NCBI GenBank assembly: GCA_017516745.1
Contig: JAFXBF010000001.1
Location: 62,001 to 126,000, forward strand
Length of the DNA: 64,000 bases
Source of the DNA: Clostridia bacterium
GTDB taxonomy: Bacteria; Bacillota; Clostridia; Oscillospirales; Acutalibacteraceae
Direction of reading: 5' to 3'
A program made the translations under genes and the position numbers. Under the pieces are notes generated by a model. It was given only the letters and a program-made list of their open reading frames with translations, had not been told where the DNA came from and ran no database searches. The first letter of the stretch is position 1. Each line of letters starts with the position of its first letter. Below, piece after piece: positions 15,102-23,050 of this stretch.

Positions 15102-16847
15102 ATGAACGCAATCAGAACCCCTTGGGCGGAAAAGGTGAGCAAGGTCTGTCCTCTCAATGAATATCCCCGTCCGCAGATGGAAAGAAAAAGCTGGCAGTGC
15201 CTCAACGGTATGTACAGCTACGCCTTAACGGATATCAATGCCGACGCAATGGGTGAGGCACAGGGTGAAATCCTTGTACCCTTTGCCATAGAGTGTGAGC
15301 TTTCGGGTGTTGAGCGTGCCGTGAGTGATACTCAGGCACTCTGGTACAGCAGAAGGTTTATAGTTGAAGAGGATTACAAGGGTAAAAGAGTAATTCTCCA
15401 CTTCGGTGCGGTTGACTGGAAATGCGAGGTATGGGTTAACGGCAATTCCGTCGGCGGCCATACTGGCGGTTACTGTCCGTTCAGCTTCGATATAACCGAT
15501 TATCTTGCCGATGGCGAAAACGAGCTTAAGGTTAAGGTTGTTGACCCGACGGACAAGGCTGACCAGCCCCGAGGCAAGCAGATTTCAAAGCCTGTCGGCT
15601 TCTGGTACACCTCTACTACGGGTATCTGGCAGACCGTCTGGCTTGAGGTTGTGCCCGAAAACCGTATCACCAAAATCAAGCTCACTCCCGATATTGATTG
15701 CTCCGTGCTCGAAATCGCTGTTGATGCGACAGGGGAGGCAAAGGTACGTGCAACGGCCTTTGACGGCGAAACACAGGTTGCTTGTGTTGAATTCACCGGC
15801 AGCGGCAAATTGAAAATCCCGAATCAGAAGCTCTGGAGTCCCGAAAATCCCTTCCTTTACGACTTGAAAATCGAGCTTCTTTCCGACGGAGAAACCGTTG
15901 ACGAGGTAAAGTCCTACTTCGGTATGCGCAAATACAGCATGAAGAAGGACAGCAAGGGCTATGTCCGCCTTTGCCTTAACAATGAGCCTTATTTCCAGAA
16001 GGGTCTGCTTGACCAGGGCTACTGGCCTGACGGAGGTATGACAGCCCCCACGGACGAAGCGCTGATATATGATGTTCAGAAAATGCATGACCTTGGTTAT
16101 AATATGTTAAGAAAGCATATAAAGGTTGAGCCTGCACGCTGGTATTACCATTGCGACCGCATAGGTATGCTTGTCTGGCAGGATATGCCCAACGGCTGTA
16201 ACATCAACCAGCTTGTTGTCGGTGTGCTTCCCAATATGACAATCAGAACTCTGCCCGATAAGTATGAAAAGCTCTACCTGCGTACAGATAAAGCGGCACA
16301 GCAGCTTTTCCGCACAGAGCTTGACGAAATGATTGATACTCTTTACAACTGCGTTTCAATCTGCACCTGGGTACCATTTAACGAGGCTTGGGGTCAGTTT
16401 GACGCCGTGAATGTTGCCAAGCACGTTAAAGCGCTTGACCCGACCCGTTTTGTTGACCACGCAAGCGGCTGGCACGACCAGGGCGGCGGCGATTTCAAGA
16501 GTATTCACAGGTATATCGTACCGCTTCACCCGTTTAAGCTTGACCACCGTGCATTTGTTGTCAGTGAATACGGCGGCTACAGCAATGTTATAAAGGGTCA
16601 CGTCTGGAACATCAAAAAGTGCTTCGGCTACCTTATGTTCCGCTCCAAAAAGACACTCACCAACGCTTACAGACGCCTGCACACTTCCCAGGTTATTCCG
16701 CTTATAAAGCACGGCCTTTGTGCGCTTGTCTATACTCAGGTCAGCGACGTTGAAAACGAGGTCAACGGTATTCTCACCTATGACCGTAAGCTCGTAAAGC
16801 TCAACGAGGATATGCTTAAAGACATAAACTCACGCCTTACCTATTGA
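15102..16847 (+). CDS. GH2 family glycoside hydrolase (beta-galactosidase/glucuronidase-like)
   Basis: 581 residues, short for GH2, with the three core domains only. The sugar-binding jelly roll (about 20-170) contains WYSRRFIVEEDYKGKRVILH. The immunoglobulin-like domain spans about 175-275. The TIM barrel from about 280 carries the acid/base Glu in WVPFNEAWGQ (near 425) and the nucleophile Glu in VVSEYGG (near 490). No signal peptide, so it is probably cytoplasmic, although it sits 20 bases behind a secreted dockerin protein with AGGAG before its ATG. The exact sugar is not predictable. Confidence 0.85.
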   Translation: MNAIRTPWAEKVSKVCPLNEYPRPQMERKSWQCLNGMYSYALTDINADAMGEAQGEILVPFAIECELSGVERAVSDTQALWYSRRFIVEEDYKGKRVILHFGAVDWKCEVWVNGNSVGGHTGGYCPFSFDITDYLADGENELKVKVVDPTDKADQPRGKQISKPVGFWYTSTTGIWQTVWLEVVPENRITKIKLTPDIDCSVLEIAVDATGEAKVRATAFDGETQVACVEFTGSGKLKIPNQKLWSPENPFLYDLKIELLSDGETVDEVKSYFGMRKYSMKKDSKGYVRLCLNNEPYFQKGLLDQGYWPDGGMTAPTDEALIYDVQKMHDLGYNMLRKHIKVEPARWYYHCDRIGMLVWQDMPNGCNINQLVVGVLPNMTIRTLPDKYEKLYLRTDKAAQQLFRTELDEMIDTLYNCVSICTWVPFNEAWGQFDAVNVAKHVKALDPTRFVDHASGWHDQGGGDFKSIHRYIVPLHPFKLDHRAFVVSEYGGYSNVIKGHVWNIKKCFGYLMFRSKKTLTNAYRRLHTSQVIPLIKHGLCALVYTQVSDVENEVNGILTYDRKLVKLNEDMLKDINSRLTY

Positions 16848-16981
16848 TTTTTTCTTAAATCGCTGATGTAGAACTTCAGTGCCCGTTCAAGGCTTTGCCT
16901 GTGGGCGGGCAGAAGCTTTCTTTGGGTCAGCTCTTCTGCAATTTCTGCAATTCTTGTGCGCAGATACTGTTCTTTTGTCAA
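16841..16981 (-). CDS. small conserved-looking helical protein, function unknown
   Basis: 46 residues from a TTG start at 16981, chosen because AAAGGTG lies 6 bases upstream; longer in-frame starts lack a ribosome site. The product is charged and wholly helical in appearance (TKEQYLRTRIAEIAEELTQR, then LPAHRQSLERALKFYISDLR). Its end overlaps the end of the GH2 gene by 7 bases on the opposite strand. A weak TTGAAC/TATTAA promoter lies just upstream. Codon pattern and a Shine-Dalgarno argue that it is real, but the size keeps confidence moderate. Confidence 0.5.
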   Translation of the reverse strand: MTKEQYLRTRIAEIAEELTQRKLLPAHRQSLERALKFYISDLRKNQ

Positions 16982-17075
16982 TTTAATCACCTTTAATATT
17001 GTTGAAAAGTTTTCGTTCAATATTAAAAGCAAAGTTTGCAATTAAAATTTACAAATTATTTTGAGGTGCAAAAAA

Positions 17076-17807
17076 ATGAGAACTTTTACCGAATATTTTT
17101 CCGAAGACAAAAAGGTAAGCCTTACCGCAAATCTTCTTGACAATTCGCCCGAAATGCCTAATCTCGATGTCCGTCCTGCAGTGCTCGTAATTCCCGGTGG
17201 CGGCTACAGCTTCTGCTCGGACAGAGAAGCAGAGCCCATTGCAATGCTCTTTGCTCTCGAAGGCTATCACACCTTTGTGCTTCGCTACAGTGTCGGTAAG
17301 CGTGGCACGGATTACTGCTTTGAACAGCCTTTTGAGGACGCAAAAAGAGCCCTCAGATACATCCGTGAAAACGCAGCAGAATTCGGTGTTGACCCCGAAA
17401 AAATTGCGGCAATCGGCTTTTCCGCAGGCGGTCACCTTTGCAGTGCACTCGGTACCCTAAGCGAGGAAAAGCCCAACGCACTCATTCTTTCATACCCCTG
17501 TATTATGGAGAGTATCGGCGAAATTCTTTCCTGCAAGGTGCCCTCAACCAACCTTGCCGTAACCAAGGATACTCCGCCTACATATATCTTTGCTGCGGCG
17601 GATGACGGCTGCGTTCCGATTGAACATTCGCTTGCCTTTGCTTCTGCCTGTGCCGAAAACGGTGTGCCCTTTGAAATGCACATCTACCAAAGCGGCGGTC
17701 ACGGCTTCTCACTGGCTTCTCCTGTAGTGTGCAACGGAAAAAGCCTCGGTGTAACCGAAAGCTGGGCACCTCTTTGTGCGCAGTGGCTTCGCAAACTCTG
17801 GCTTTAA
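17076..17807 (+). CDS. alpha/beta hydrolase, BD-FAE/acetylxylan esterase type
   Basis: 243 residues from the ATG at 17076, preceded by TTGAGGTG at 7 bases. Oxyanion region VLVIPGGGYSFCSDRE near 40, nucleophile Ser in IGFSAGGHL near 115, Asp in AAADDGCVP near 185 and His in SGGHGFSL near 220 give a complete triad. The family de-esterifies plant polysaccharides or small esters. No signal peptide, so it is probably cytoplasmic. It lies behind the GH2 gene with a minus-strand small gene between, and ends at the bidirectional terminator at 17828. Confidence 0.85.
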   Translation: MRTFTEYFSEDKKVSLTANLLDNSPEMPNLDVRPAVLVIPGGGYSFCSDREAEPIAMLFALEGYHTFVLRYSVGKRGTDYCFEQPFEDAKRALRYIRENAAEFGVDPEKIAAIGFSAGGHLCSALGTLSEEKPNALILSYPCIMESIGEILSCKVPSTNLAVTKDTPPTYIFAAADDGCVPIEHSLAFASACAENGVPFEMHIYQSGGHGFSLASPVVCNGKSLGVTESWAPLCAQWLRKLWL

Positions 17808-17827
17808 TTTAACATAATAAAAACAAA

Positions 17828-17866
17828 CAAGGCTATGAATTCAGGAAAGCTGAACTCATAGCCTTG
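17828..17866. terminator. bidirectional terminator between convergent genes
   Basis: Stem CAAGGCTATGA (17828-17838) / TCATAGCCTTG (17856-17866) with an inner TTCAG/CTGAA pairing. A T-rich tail lies on the plus side, and A-rich flanks give Ts on the minus side. Confidence 0.85.
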
Positions 17867-17878
17867 TGTTTTTGTTAA

Positions 17879-19393
17879 TCAATATCTGCCGATACTGTCA
17901 AAGGGTATATTGAGGAAATTCTCAAAGGTTTTTGCGCCTTCATGCTCAAAGTCAATTGTGTAGTCGCCGTTTTTTGCATCGGTAAACATATCCGTCTGCG
18001 TGAGCTTTAGCAGGTGGTTGTTTGCTGTATGGCTCATCTTGCTTGCTTTTTCATCAACCGTGCCAATGCTTGCTTTGGCGTGAAGAATAATGTTGTCTTC
18101 AATAACGCTTCCTGTGGGATTTGCGGCAAAATACGGCGATGATGTGTCCGAAAAATCATCGGAAAGAGAGGCGACCTGCGGATAGGCTTCTTTCCATTTG
18201 TCACTCATACGGGGCGAATTTTCAAGCTCCTGCCACGCTGTGCCGTTTTGTTCGAAGCGTTCACCTTTAAGGGTAATGCTTTCGTAAAGCACGGGTGTTT
18301 TGCAGTTGATTAAAAGGTTGTTGCTCAGCTCAATATCTCTGCCGCCTCTGAAATCAACACCCGTACCGGGAATATTGATAAAAATGTTTCCTCTTACCTG
18401 TGTGCCCGAAGTGGGAGCAACGGCAACAGGGGAGTTCTTACCGCTTCCTATTGTGCTTATGCAGTTGTAGCGCACAAGGTTGCCGTAGTTTATCCAGCCG
18501 TCAGGTGACTCAACAGCCGCCATATCATCAAATGCAAGAAGAACGTTGTGAATGTAATTGTAATCAATCCTGTGGTTGTTGCCGCTGTAATAAACAGCAC
18601 AGCCGGGTGTGTGCAGAATTTCGTTGTTTGCACATACGTTTCCCACACCGCTTATAACAACTGCAGGGTGTGAACTGTCAGACATAGATGTGTCGTAAAC
18701 AAGGCTGTTTTCAAAAACAATGTTGCCTGCGGTAAGCTTCTTTGTGTTGCCACCATCGATTGTAACGGCACTTGAGCCCGTTTTGTAAATTGTGCAACCG
18801 ATTATATTTATGTTGCTGCCCTTTGCCGAAATGCCGACATCGGGTGAATTTTTAACCGTACAGCCCGAAATATCAATGTTTTCAGCGTTAACGGTTATTT
18901 TACCTCCGCTTACCGTAATGTTGCTGAGGGTAACGTACTGTGCACCGTCAAAAATAACATCAGTACCGCTAAAAATAACCTCGCCGTTGCCGTAGGCGGA
19001 AAAAATCATACGGCATTTTTCTTTGCCCGAATCCTTCTCGGTGAATTTCAGCTCATCAAGCTCATAAACACCTTCCATAAGCGCAATGACTATGTGGTTA
19101 CGGTAGCTTCTGTCAAGCTGTTTTGCCGCCTTTTTTGCACGGTCTATTGTTGCAAACGGAAATTCCGCCGTGCCGGCAGCATTGTCATCACCGTCCGGTG
19201 AAACATAGAAATCGCCGTAAATATATTCGTGTGTACCTGCCGCAGCCGTGCTTAAGTTTTTGGGGACAGGCGCCATATAGATATTATTATAATAAAACGG
19301 TCTGAACCCTAAAAATGTTCCTGCTATGATACCGACTGCAAGTATAAGGCAGATTATTATCAGACCGGATTTGTTTTTGTTTGCTTTGCTCAT
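17879..19393 (-). CDS. membrane-anchored right-handed beta-helix protein
   Basis: 504 residues from the ATG at 19393, with GGACGG 8 bases before it; a GTG at 19402 is an alternative that would overlap the upstream stop by 4 bases. A signal anchor (about residues 8-30) is followed by DFYVSPDGDDNAAGTAEFPFA, the usual opening of secreted parallel beta-helix proteins. Many short beta rungs follow (ISGCTVKNSPDVGISAKG, then INIIGCTIYKTGSSAV, then VVISGVGNVCANNEILH). The fold is shared by pectate-lyase-like enzymes, but no lyase active-site motif is clear. It is cotranscribed behind the SprT-like gene. Confidence 0.75.
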   Translation of the reverse strand: MSKANKNKSGLIIICLILAVGIIAGTFLGFRPFYYNNIYMAPVPKNLSTAAAGTHEYIYGDFYVSPDGDDNAAGTAEFPFATIDRAKKAAKQLDRSYRNHIVIALMEGVYELDELKFTEKDSGKEKCRMIFSAYGNGEVIFSGTDVIFDGAQYVTLSNITVSGGKITVNAENIDISGCTVKNSPDVGISAKGSNINIIGCTIYKTGSSAVTIDGGNTKKLTAGNIVFENSLVYDTSMSDSSHPAVVISGVGNVCANNEILHTPGCAVYYSGNNHRIDYNYIHNVLLAFDDMAAVESPDGWINYGNLVRYNCISTIGSGKNSPVAVAPTSGTQVRGNIFINIPGTGVDFRGGRDIELSNNLLINCKTPVLYESITLKGERFEQNGTAWQELENSPRMSDKWKEAYPQVASLSDDFSDTSSPYFAANPTGSVIEDNIILHAKASIGTVDEKASKMSHTANNHLLKLTQTDMFTDAKNGDYTIDFEHEGAKTFENFLNIPFDSIGRY

Positions 19394-19398
19394 TTTAT

Positions 19399-20055
19399 TC
19401 ACCGTCCGTTGTAGTGTGTAATTGTTTTCAATTCATTTCTTCTTGCTTTATAATCGGGGCAATGCTTTGCCACAAGTGCCCAGAAACTTTCGGAATGGTT
19501 GTGGTGCACTGTATGTGCAAGCTCGTGGATTATAACATAGTCAACCGTATCGGGTGCTGCCGCCATAAGCAGGCAGGAGAGGTGTATTCTGTCTGCCGTA
19601 CAGCTTCCCCAATGTGTCTTTGCGCTGTTTATGAGAAGGGAAGAATACTTTAGCCCCGTTTCCCGTGATATTTCCTTAACTCTTTCGGGCAGATAGTTTT
19701 TTGCTTCAGCCCTGTAAAACCCGACAACCTGTTCTTTTATGCAATCGCTTGAAAGCCCTTTGGGAACAAGCAATAAATTATCTGATAAAACCGCCTTTTT
19801 ACATTCAGCCGCCGTAAGTGTAAGCTCTTCACCGAAAAACTTTATTTTACTGCCGTATGTGAAATCCGCAGGCGTTGCGGCTCTCATTTTTGCTGTTGCT
19901 TTTTCAATCCAATCACGCTTTGCCAAAACAAAGCTCTCAATTTCGCTTTGCTTCATTCTCAAAGGTGCTCTGACCTCAATGCTCAGATCCGGTTTTACGG
20001 TTATGCATACAGTCCTGCGGTCGGACCTTATTATACTGTACTTTATATCAGTCAA
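19399..20055 (-). CDS. YgjP/SprT-like zinc metallopeptidase (DUF45)
   Basis: 218 residues from a TTG start at 20055, preceded by GGTGGAG at 6 bases. An ATG at 20088 would lie at the transcription start predicted from the promoter at 20099-20127, so it is unlikely. The domain is the M48-related DUF45/YgjP type: RRTVCITVKPDLSIEVRAP at the start, SAKTHWGSCT near 150 and zinc motif HELAHTVHHNHSESFW near 175 with the distal acidic residue implied downstream. The biological role of this family is poorly defined. First gene of a two-gene operon. Confidence 0.8.
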   Translation of the reverse strand: MTDIKYSIIRSDRRTVCITVKPDLSIEVRAPLRMKQSEIESFVLAKRDWIEKATAKMRAATPADFTYGSKIKFFGEELTLTAAECKKAVLSDNLLLVPKGLSSDCIKEQVVGFYRAEAKNYLPERVKEISRETGLKYSSLLINSAKTHWGSCTADRIHLSCLLMAAAPDTVDYVIIHELAHTVHHNHSESFWALVAKHCPDYKARRNELKTITHYNGR

Positions 20056-20098
20056 GGTTTTCTCCACCATAATTAATGTATAAAACAAACATATAAAT

Positions 20099-20127
20099 AT
20101 TATACATTATATGTGTTTCCCAGTCAA
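20099..20127 (-). promoter_or_regulatory. sigma-A promoter of the SprT-like/beta-helix operon
   Basis: Minus strand: TTGACT (20122-20127), 17-base spacer, TATAAT (20099-20104). Confidence 0.8.
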
Positions 20128-20134
20128 CCGATAA

Positions 20135-20167
20135 AAGAAAAAGAGACAGCCCTGAAAGACTGTCTCT
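20135..20167 (-). terminator. Rho-independent terminator of the CPBP-like gene
   Basis: AGAGACAG (20142-20149) / CTGTCTCT (20160-20167). On the minus strand it is followed by TTTTTCTTTT. It lies 6 bases past the stop of the minus-strand gene. Confidence 0.88.
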
Positions 20168-20173
20168 GTAAAT

Positions 20174-21397
20174 TTATCTGTGGTGTTCTCTGTCAAGCTT
20201 GTTCTTTTCAAGCAGCTTAAGGTATTCTGCATCGATTTCGCCGTCACTTGTCTTTATTCTTTCTGCGTGGCGGCTTACTTCCTCTTCACTCATTTCAACA
20301 AGACTGTCGAAGGTGTAAATGCTTCTGATGCCTACTGCCTGAAGCATACGCTCCTTCTTGCGCATCTTCATTTTGTAGTAGGAGAAGCAGAACGCAAAGG
20401 AAATAACCTGAATTATGATAAGGCGGTAGTTGCGGTTGACATCAATATAGTTGGAAAGACCGGGTGTGTTGTCAAGCACATGAATGAGTTCGACAAGCAC
20501 GTTGAAGAAAAGGTGGTCGAAAAGTGCCAGCCATACCGAACCGCTTGCCCTTGTACACATACACCATTTGAGCGAAACGAAGAACTCAAATAAAAGGTAG
20601 AATGTGCACAGTGTCAATAATTGACCGAAGCTGTAGCCTGCGGAAACCTTTGAAAGCGGAATAATGAGGTACCAGATTGAATAGAATGCGGAAACAATAA
20701 CCGCTGTCTGCCAGAAGCCGAATTTACCCTTGCCCATTTTGATAAGTATTCCTCTGAACAGAACCTCAAGCATAATTACCGAAACGGTGTTTATTATGAG
20801 CAACAGCAATATGTTGGCGATAAAGTAAAGCGGACCGACTTGGGAAAGGGCAGCCTGATAGGCGAAAATTCTTATCATGGGCTGACGGCCGTTAAGTGCA
20901 AGATAGAAGTATTCGATTATATATGCAGGTATTACGGCAAGATTGAAAACCATTGCATTGCGTATTGCGCCGATTATTGCCCTCGGGTTTGTGCTGAAGC
21001 CGACGTTTCTCGGCTTTAACCTTGCTGTGTACATATAGCCCATAATTACAAGCAGACCGAGTATTTTGCCGACAACACCCTTTGTAGGGACACCGAAGTA
21101 GTTGATAAGCACAAAATATTCAACGGCGTTGACTATAAGACAAATCAGGAATACGTTGAGCATTTTGTTAAGTGTCTTGTCTTCAAGGATACCGAACAGC
21201 ACCTTGCCGAATTTCTTTTTGCGTTTCTTGCGCCTTTTGCCGTGCTCATGCGAGCTGGGCACAAGCGGCTGCTCAGGTGCTTTTTTATCTTCGGCCTTTT
21301 CCTGCTGCTGTTGCGGTTGCTGTTCAGCCTCAGGCGGCGTTTTTTCTTTCTCTTCGGCAAGTGAAAACTGCCGCATAAGCTCTTCTTTGGTAGGCAT
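20174..21397 (-). CDS. CPBP (CAAX protease-like) membrane protein with degraded active site
   Basis: 407 residues. Residues 1-65 are cytoplasmic and very charged (PEAEQQPQQQQEK, then GKRRKKRKKKFGK). About seven to eight membrane helices follow. The CPBP motifs are recognisable but altered. Motif 1, normally EExxxR, reads LEVLFR (first Glu is Leu). Motif 2, normally FxxxH, reads FYSIW (His is Trp). Motif 3 keeps DHLFFN. Loss of two metal-site residues suggests a non-catalytic relative. After the last helix there is a 55-residue charged cytoplasmic tail. Monocistronic with its own promoter and terminator. The function is unknown. Confidence 0.65.
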   Translation of the reverse strand: MPTKEELMRQFSLAEEKEKTPPEAEQQPQQQQEKAEDKKAPEQPLVPSSHEHGKRRKKRKKKFGKVLFGILEDKTLNKMLNVFLICLIVNAVEYFVLINYFGVPTKGVVGKILGLLVIMGYMYTARLKPRNVGFSTNPRAIIGAIRNAMVFNLAVIPAYIIEYFYLALNGRQPMIRIFAYQAALSQVGPLYFIANILLLLIINTVSVIMLEVLFRGILIKMGKGKFGFWQTAVIVSAFYSIWYLIIPLSKVSAGYSFGQLLTLCTFYLLFEFFVSLKWCMCTRASGSVWLALFDHLFFNVLVELIHVLDNTPGLSNYIDVNRNYRLIIIQVISFAFCFSYYKMKMRKKERMLQAVGIRSIYTFDSLVEMSEEEVSRHAERIKTSDGEIDAEYLKLLEKNKLDREHHR

Positions 21398-21451
21398 TAA
21401 TTACATCTCCCCAATGGTGTAATTATGTAAAAACATAAAAATATCTGTCTA

Positions 21452-21480
21452 ATTATATATTAATATTCAAATAAAGTCAA
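21452..21480 (-). promoter_or_regulatory. promoter of the CPBP-like gene
   Basis: Minus strand: TTGACT (21475-21480), 17-base spacer, TATAAT (21452-21457), about 55 bases before the ATG; GGGGAG precedes the start. Confidence 0.8.
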
Positions 21481-21540
21481 TAATGCTTGGCTGACACCTT
21501 CAAATTTGTTTTTTGCTTAAAAATAAATTTGTTTTTACTA

Positions 21541-21569
21541 TTGACACGGGCAACTATATGTTGTATAAT
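21541..21569 (+). promoter_or_regulatory. perfect-consensus promoter of the small acidic peptide gene
   Basis: TTGACA (21541-21546), 17-base spacer, TATAAT (21564-21569). Divergent from the promoter at 21452-21480. Transcription would start near 21576. Confidence 0.88.
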
Positions 21570-21636
21570 GCGTTATGTAAAAAATTATGTGTGTTTGTAT
21601 GCTTATATAGAATTTTGTGCAGGGGCGATGGTTGAG

Positions 21637-21801
21637 ATGAAGAAATACATAAAGCCTGAAATTGAAATAGTAGAGTTCGATATAGTCGAGTCAGTTACAG
21701 AAGAGATCGGCAGTGATCTTTTGCCTGATTTGGATTTGCAAAGCGATGAAGTCTTCTACGGTATCGAAGCAGGCGAAGAAGGATATCTTATCCATAATTA
21801 A
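21637..21801 (+). CDS. 54-residue acidic peptide, function unknown
   Basis: The ATG at 21637 is preferred; an in-frame ATG at 21628 would add three residues, and longer starts lie upstream of the promoter. The sequence begins MKKYIKPEIEIVEFDIVES and continues into a strongly acidic, cysteine-free tail (SDLLPDLDLQSDE, then GIEAGEEGYLI). The MKKYxKPxIEIVEF opening is common among small clostridial open frames of unknown role, some of which sit near peptide-modification genes; no modification enzyme is encoded here. Strong promoter upstream, strong terminator downstream. The start has only a weak ribosome site. Confidence 0.55.
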   Translation: MKKYIKPEIEIVEFDIVESVTEEIGSDLLPDLDLQSDEVFYGIEAGEEGYLIHN

Positions 21802-21828
21802 TAATTTTAATAGCGTAGTGTTTTAAGT

Positions 21829-21864
21829 GCCACTTCCCGTTTTATGCGGCGAAGTGGCTTTTTT
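21829..21864 (+). terminator. strong terminator between the peptide gene and alaX
   Basis: GCCACTTC (21829-21836) / GAAGTGGC (21851-21858) with inner CCG/CGG pairs, followed by six Ts (21859-21864). The alaX ribosome site starts only 9 bases further on, and no promoter lies between, so alaX may depend on readthrough. Confidence 0.88.
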
Positions 21865-21885
21865 CAAAGAAAAGGAGACGGTGTT

Positions 21886-23037
21886 TTGAACGAAAGACTT
21901 TACGATAACGGACATATACGGCAGTTTGAAGCAACGGTTATTGAATGTAAAGAAACCGAAAAGGGTTTTCTCATTCTGCTTGATAAAACAGCCTTTTTCC
22001 CTGCAGGGGGAGGACAGGCGGCTGACGAAGGCACGCTTAACGGCGAAAAGGTGTACGATGTCTTTGAGAAAAACGGAAATATTTACCACCTGACAAAAGT
22101 TTCTTTCGAAACCGGTACATCTGTTTTAGGTGAAATTGACTGGGATATCCGCTTTGTCAGAATGCAGAATCACACCGGTGAACATCTTGTCTGCGGTGTT
22201 GCCCACAGTCTTTACGGCTGTGAAAACACGGGCTTTCATATGGGTACCTTCGGCATAACGGCGGATTTGAGCATTCTGCTTGATTCTCAGCAGGTGCGTG
22301 AAATCGAGCGGCTTGCCAATAAGGCTGTTTTTGAAAACGTACCCGTTAAAGTTTTTTATCCCGATGAGAAGCAATTAAAAGCGATTGACTATCGCAGCAA
22401 GCTTGATTTAACCGAGAATGTGCGGCTTGTTGAAATAGAGGGCTATGACCTTTGTGCCTGCTGTGCACCCCACGTACTGAATACGGGCGAAATCGGTATG
22501 ATTAAGATACTTGAACACAGCAGTAACCGTGGCGGCACAAGAATGCTTATTAAATGCGGCTATGACGCTTATGAGGATTACTGTCAGAAAGCCCAAAGTG
22601 TTGCGGCTGTTTCCGCTTCGCTTTGCGCAAGGCAGGAGGAAATAGCACAGGCTGTAGAAGCACTCAAAGCCGAAAAGGCAAAATTGGAATTTGAAATTGA
22701 AAGCATAAAAAGACAGTCGCTTGATAAATACATTTCACGGCTCAAACCAACTGACGGTAACGCTTGCGTTTTTGCAGACGATGCAGACGGTGACGGCTTA
22801 AGAGAAATAGTCAACGCAGGCAAAACGCTTTGCAACGGAATTTTCGGTGCCTTTGCAGCGGACGGTAACGGCTACCGCTACTGTATAGGCAGTAACACCG
22901 TGGATTTAAGAGCCTTTGCAAAGGACTTCAATTCGGCACTTAACGGAAGAGGGGGCGGCAGACCCGAAATGATTCAGGGCAGCGTGCTTTCTTCCAAGGA
23001 AGATATAATCGGTTTTTTACAAGCACAAGAACAGTAA
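21886..23037 (+). CDS. alaX: alanyl-tRNA editing protein AlaX-L
   Basis: 383 residues from a TTG start at 21886, with AAGGAG 8 bases upstream. An ATG at 21844 is rejected because it lies inside the terminator stem. The AlaRS-like N-terminus has FFPAGGGQAADEG. The editing zinc site is QNHTGEHL near 85 with CACCAPH near 190. The C-terminal part has a coiled coil (about 245-285) and a DHHA1-like domain ending NGRGGGRPEMIQGS. It should hydrolyse Ser- or Gly-tRNA(Ala). The GNAT-GH78 gene follows after 13 bases. Confidence 0.88.
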   Translation: MNERLYDNGHIRQFEATVIECKETEKGFLILLDKTAFFPAGGGQAADEGTLNGEKVYDVFEKNGNIYHLTKVSFETGTSVLGEIDWDIRFVRMQNHTGEHLVCGVAHSLYGCENTGFHMGTFGITADLSILLDSQQVREIERLANKAVFENVPVKVFYPDEKQLKAIDYRSKLDLTENVRLVEIEGYDLCACCAPHVLNTGEIGMIKILEHSSNRGGTRMLIKCGYDAYEDYCQKAQSVAAVSASLCARQEEIAQAVEALKAEKAKLEFEIESIKRQSLDKYISRLKPTDGNACVFADDADGDGLREIVNAGKTLCNGIFGAFAADGNGYRYCIGSNTVDLRAFAKDFNSALNGRGGGRPEMIQGSVLSSKEDIIGFLQAQEQ

Positions 23038-23050
23038 GGAGGAACAAACC

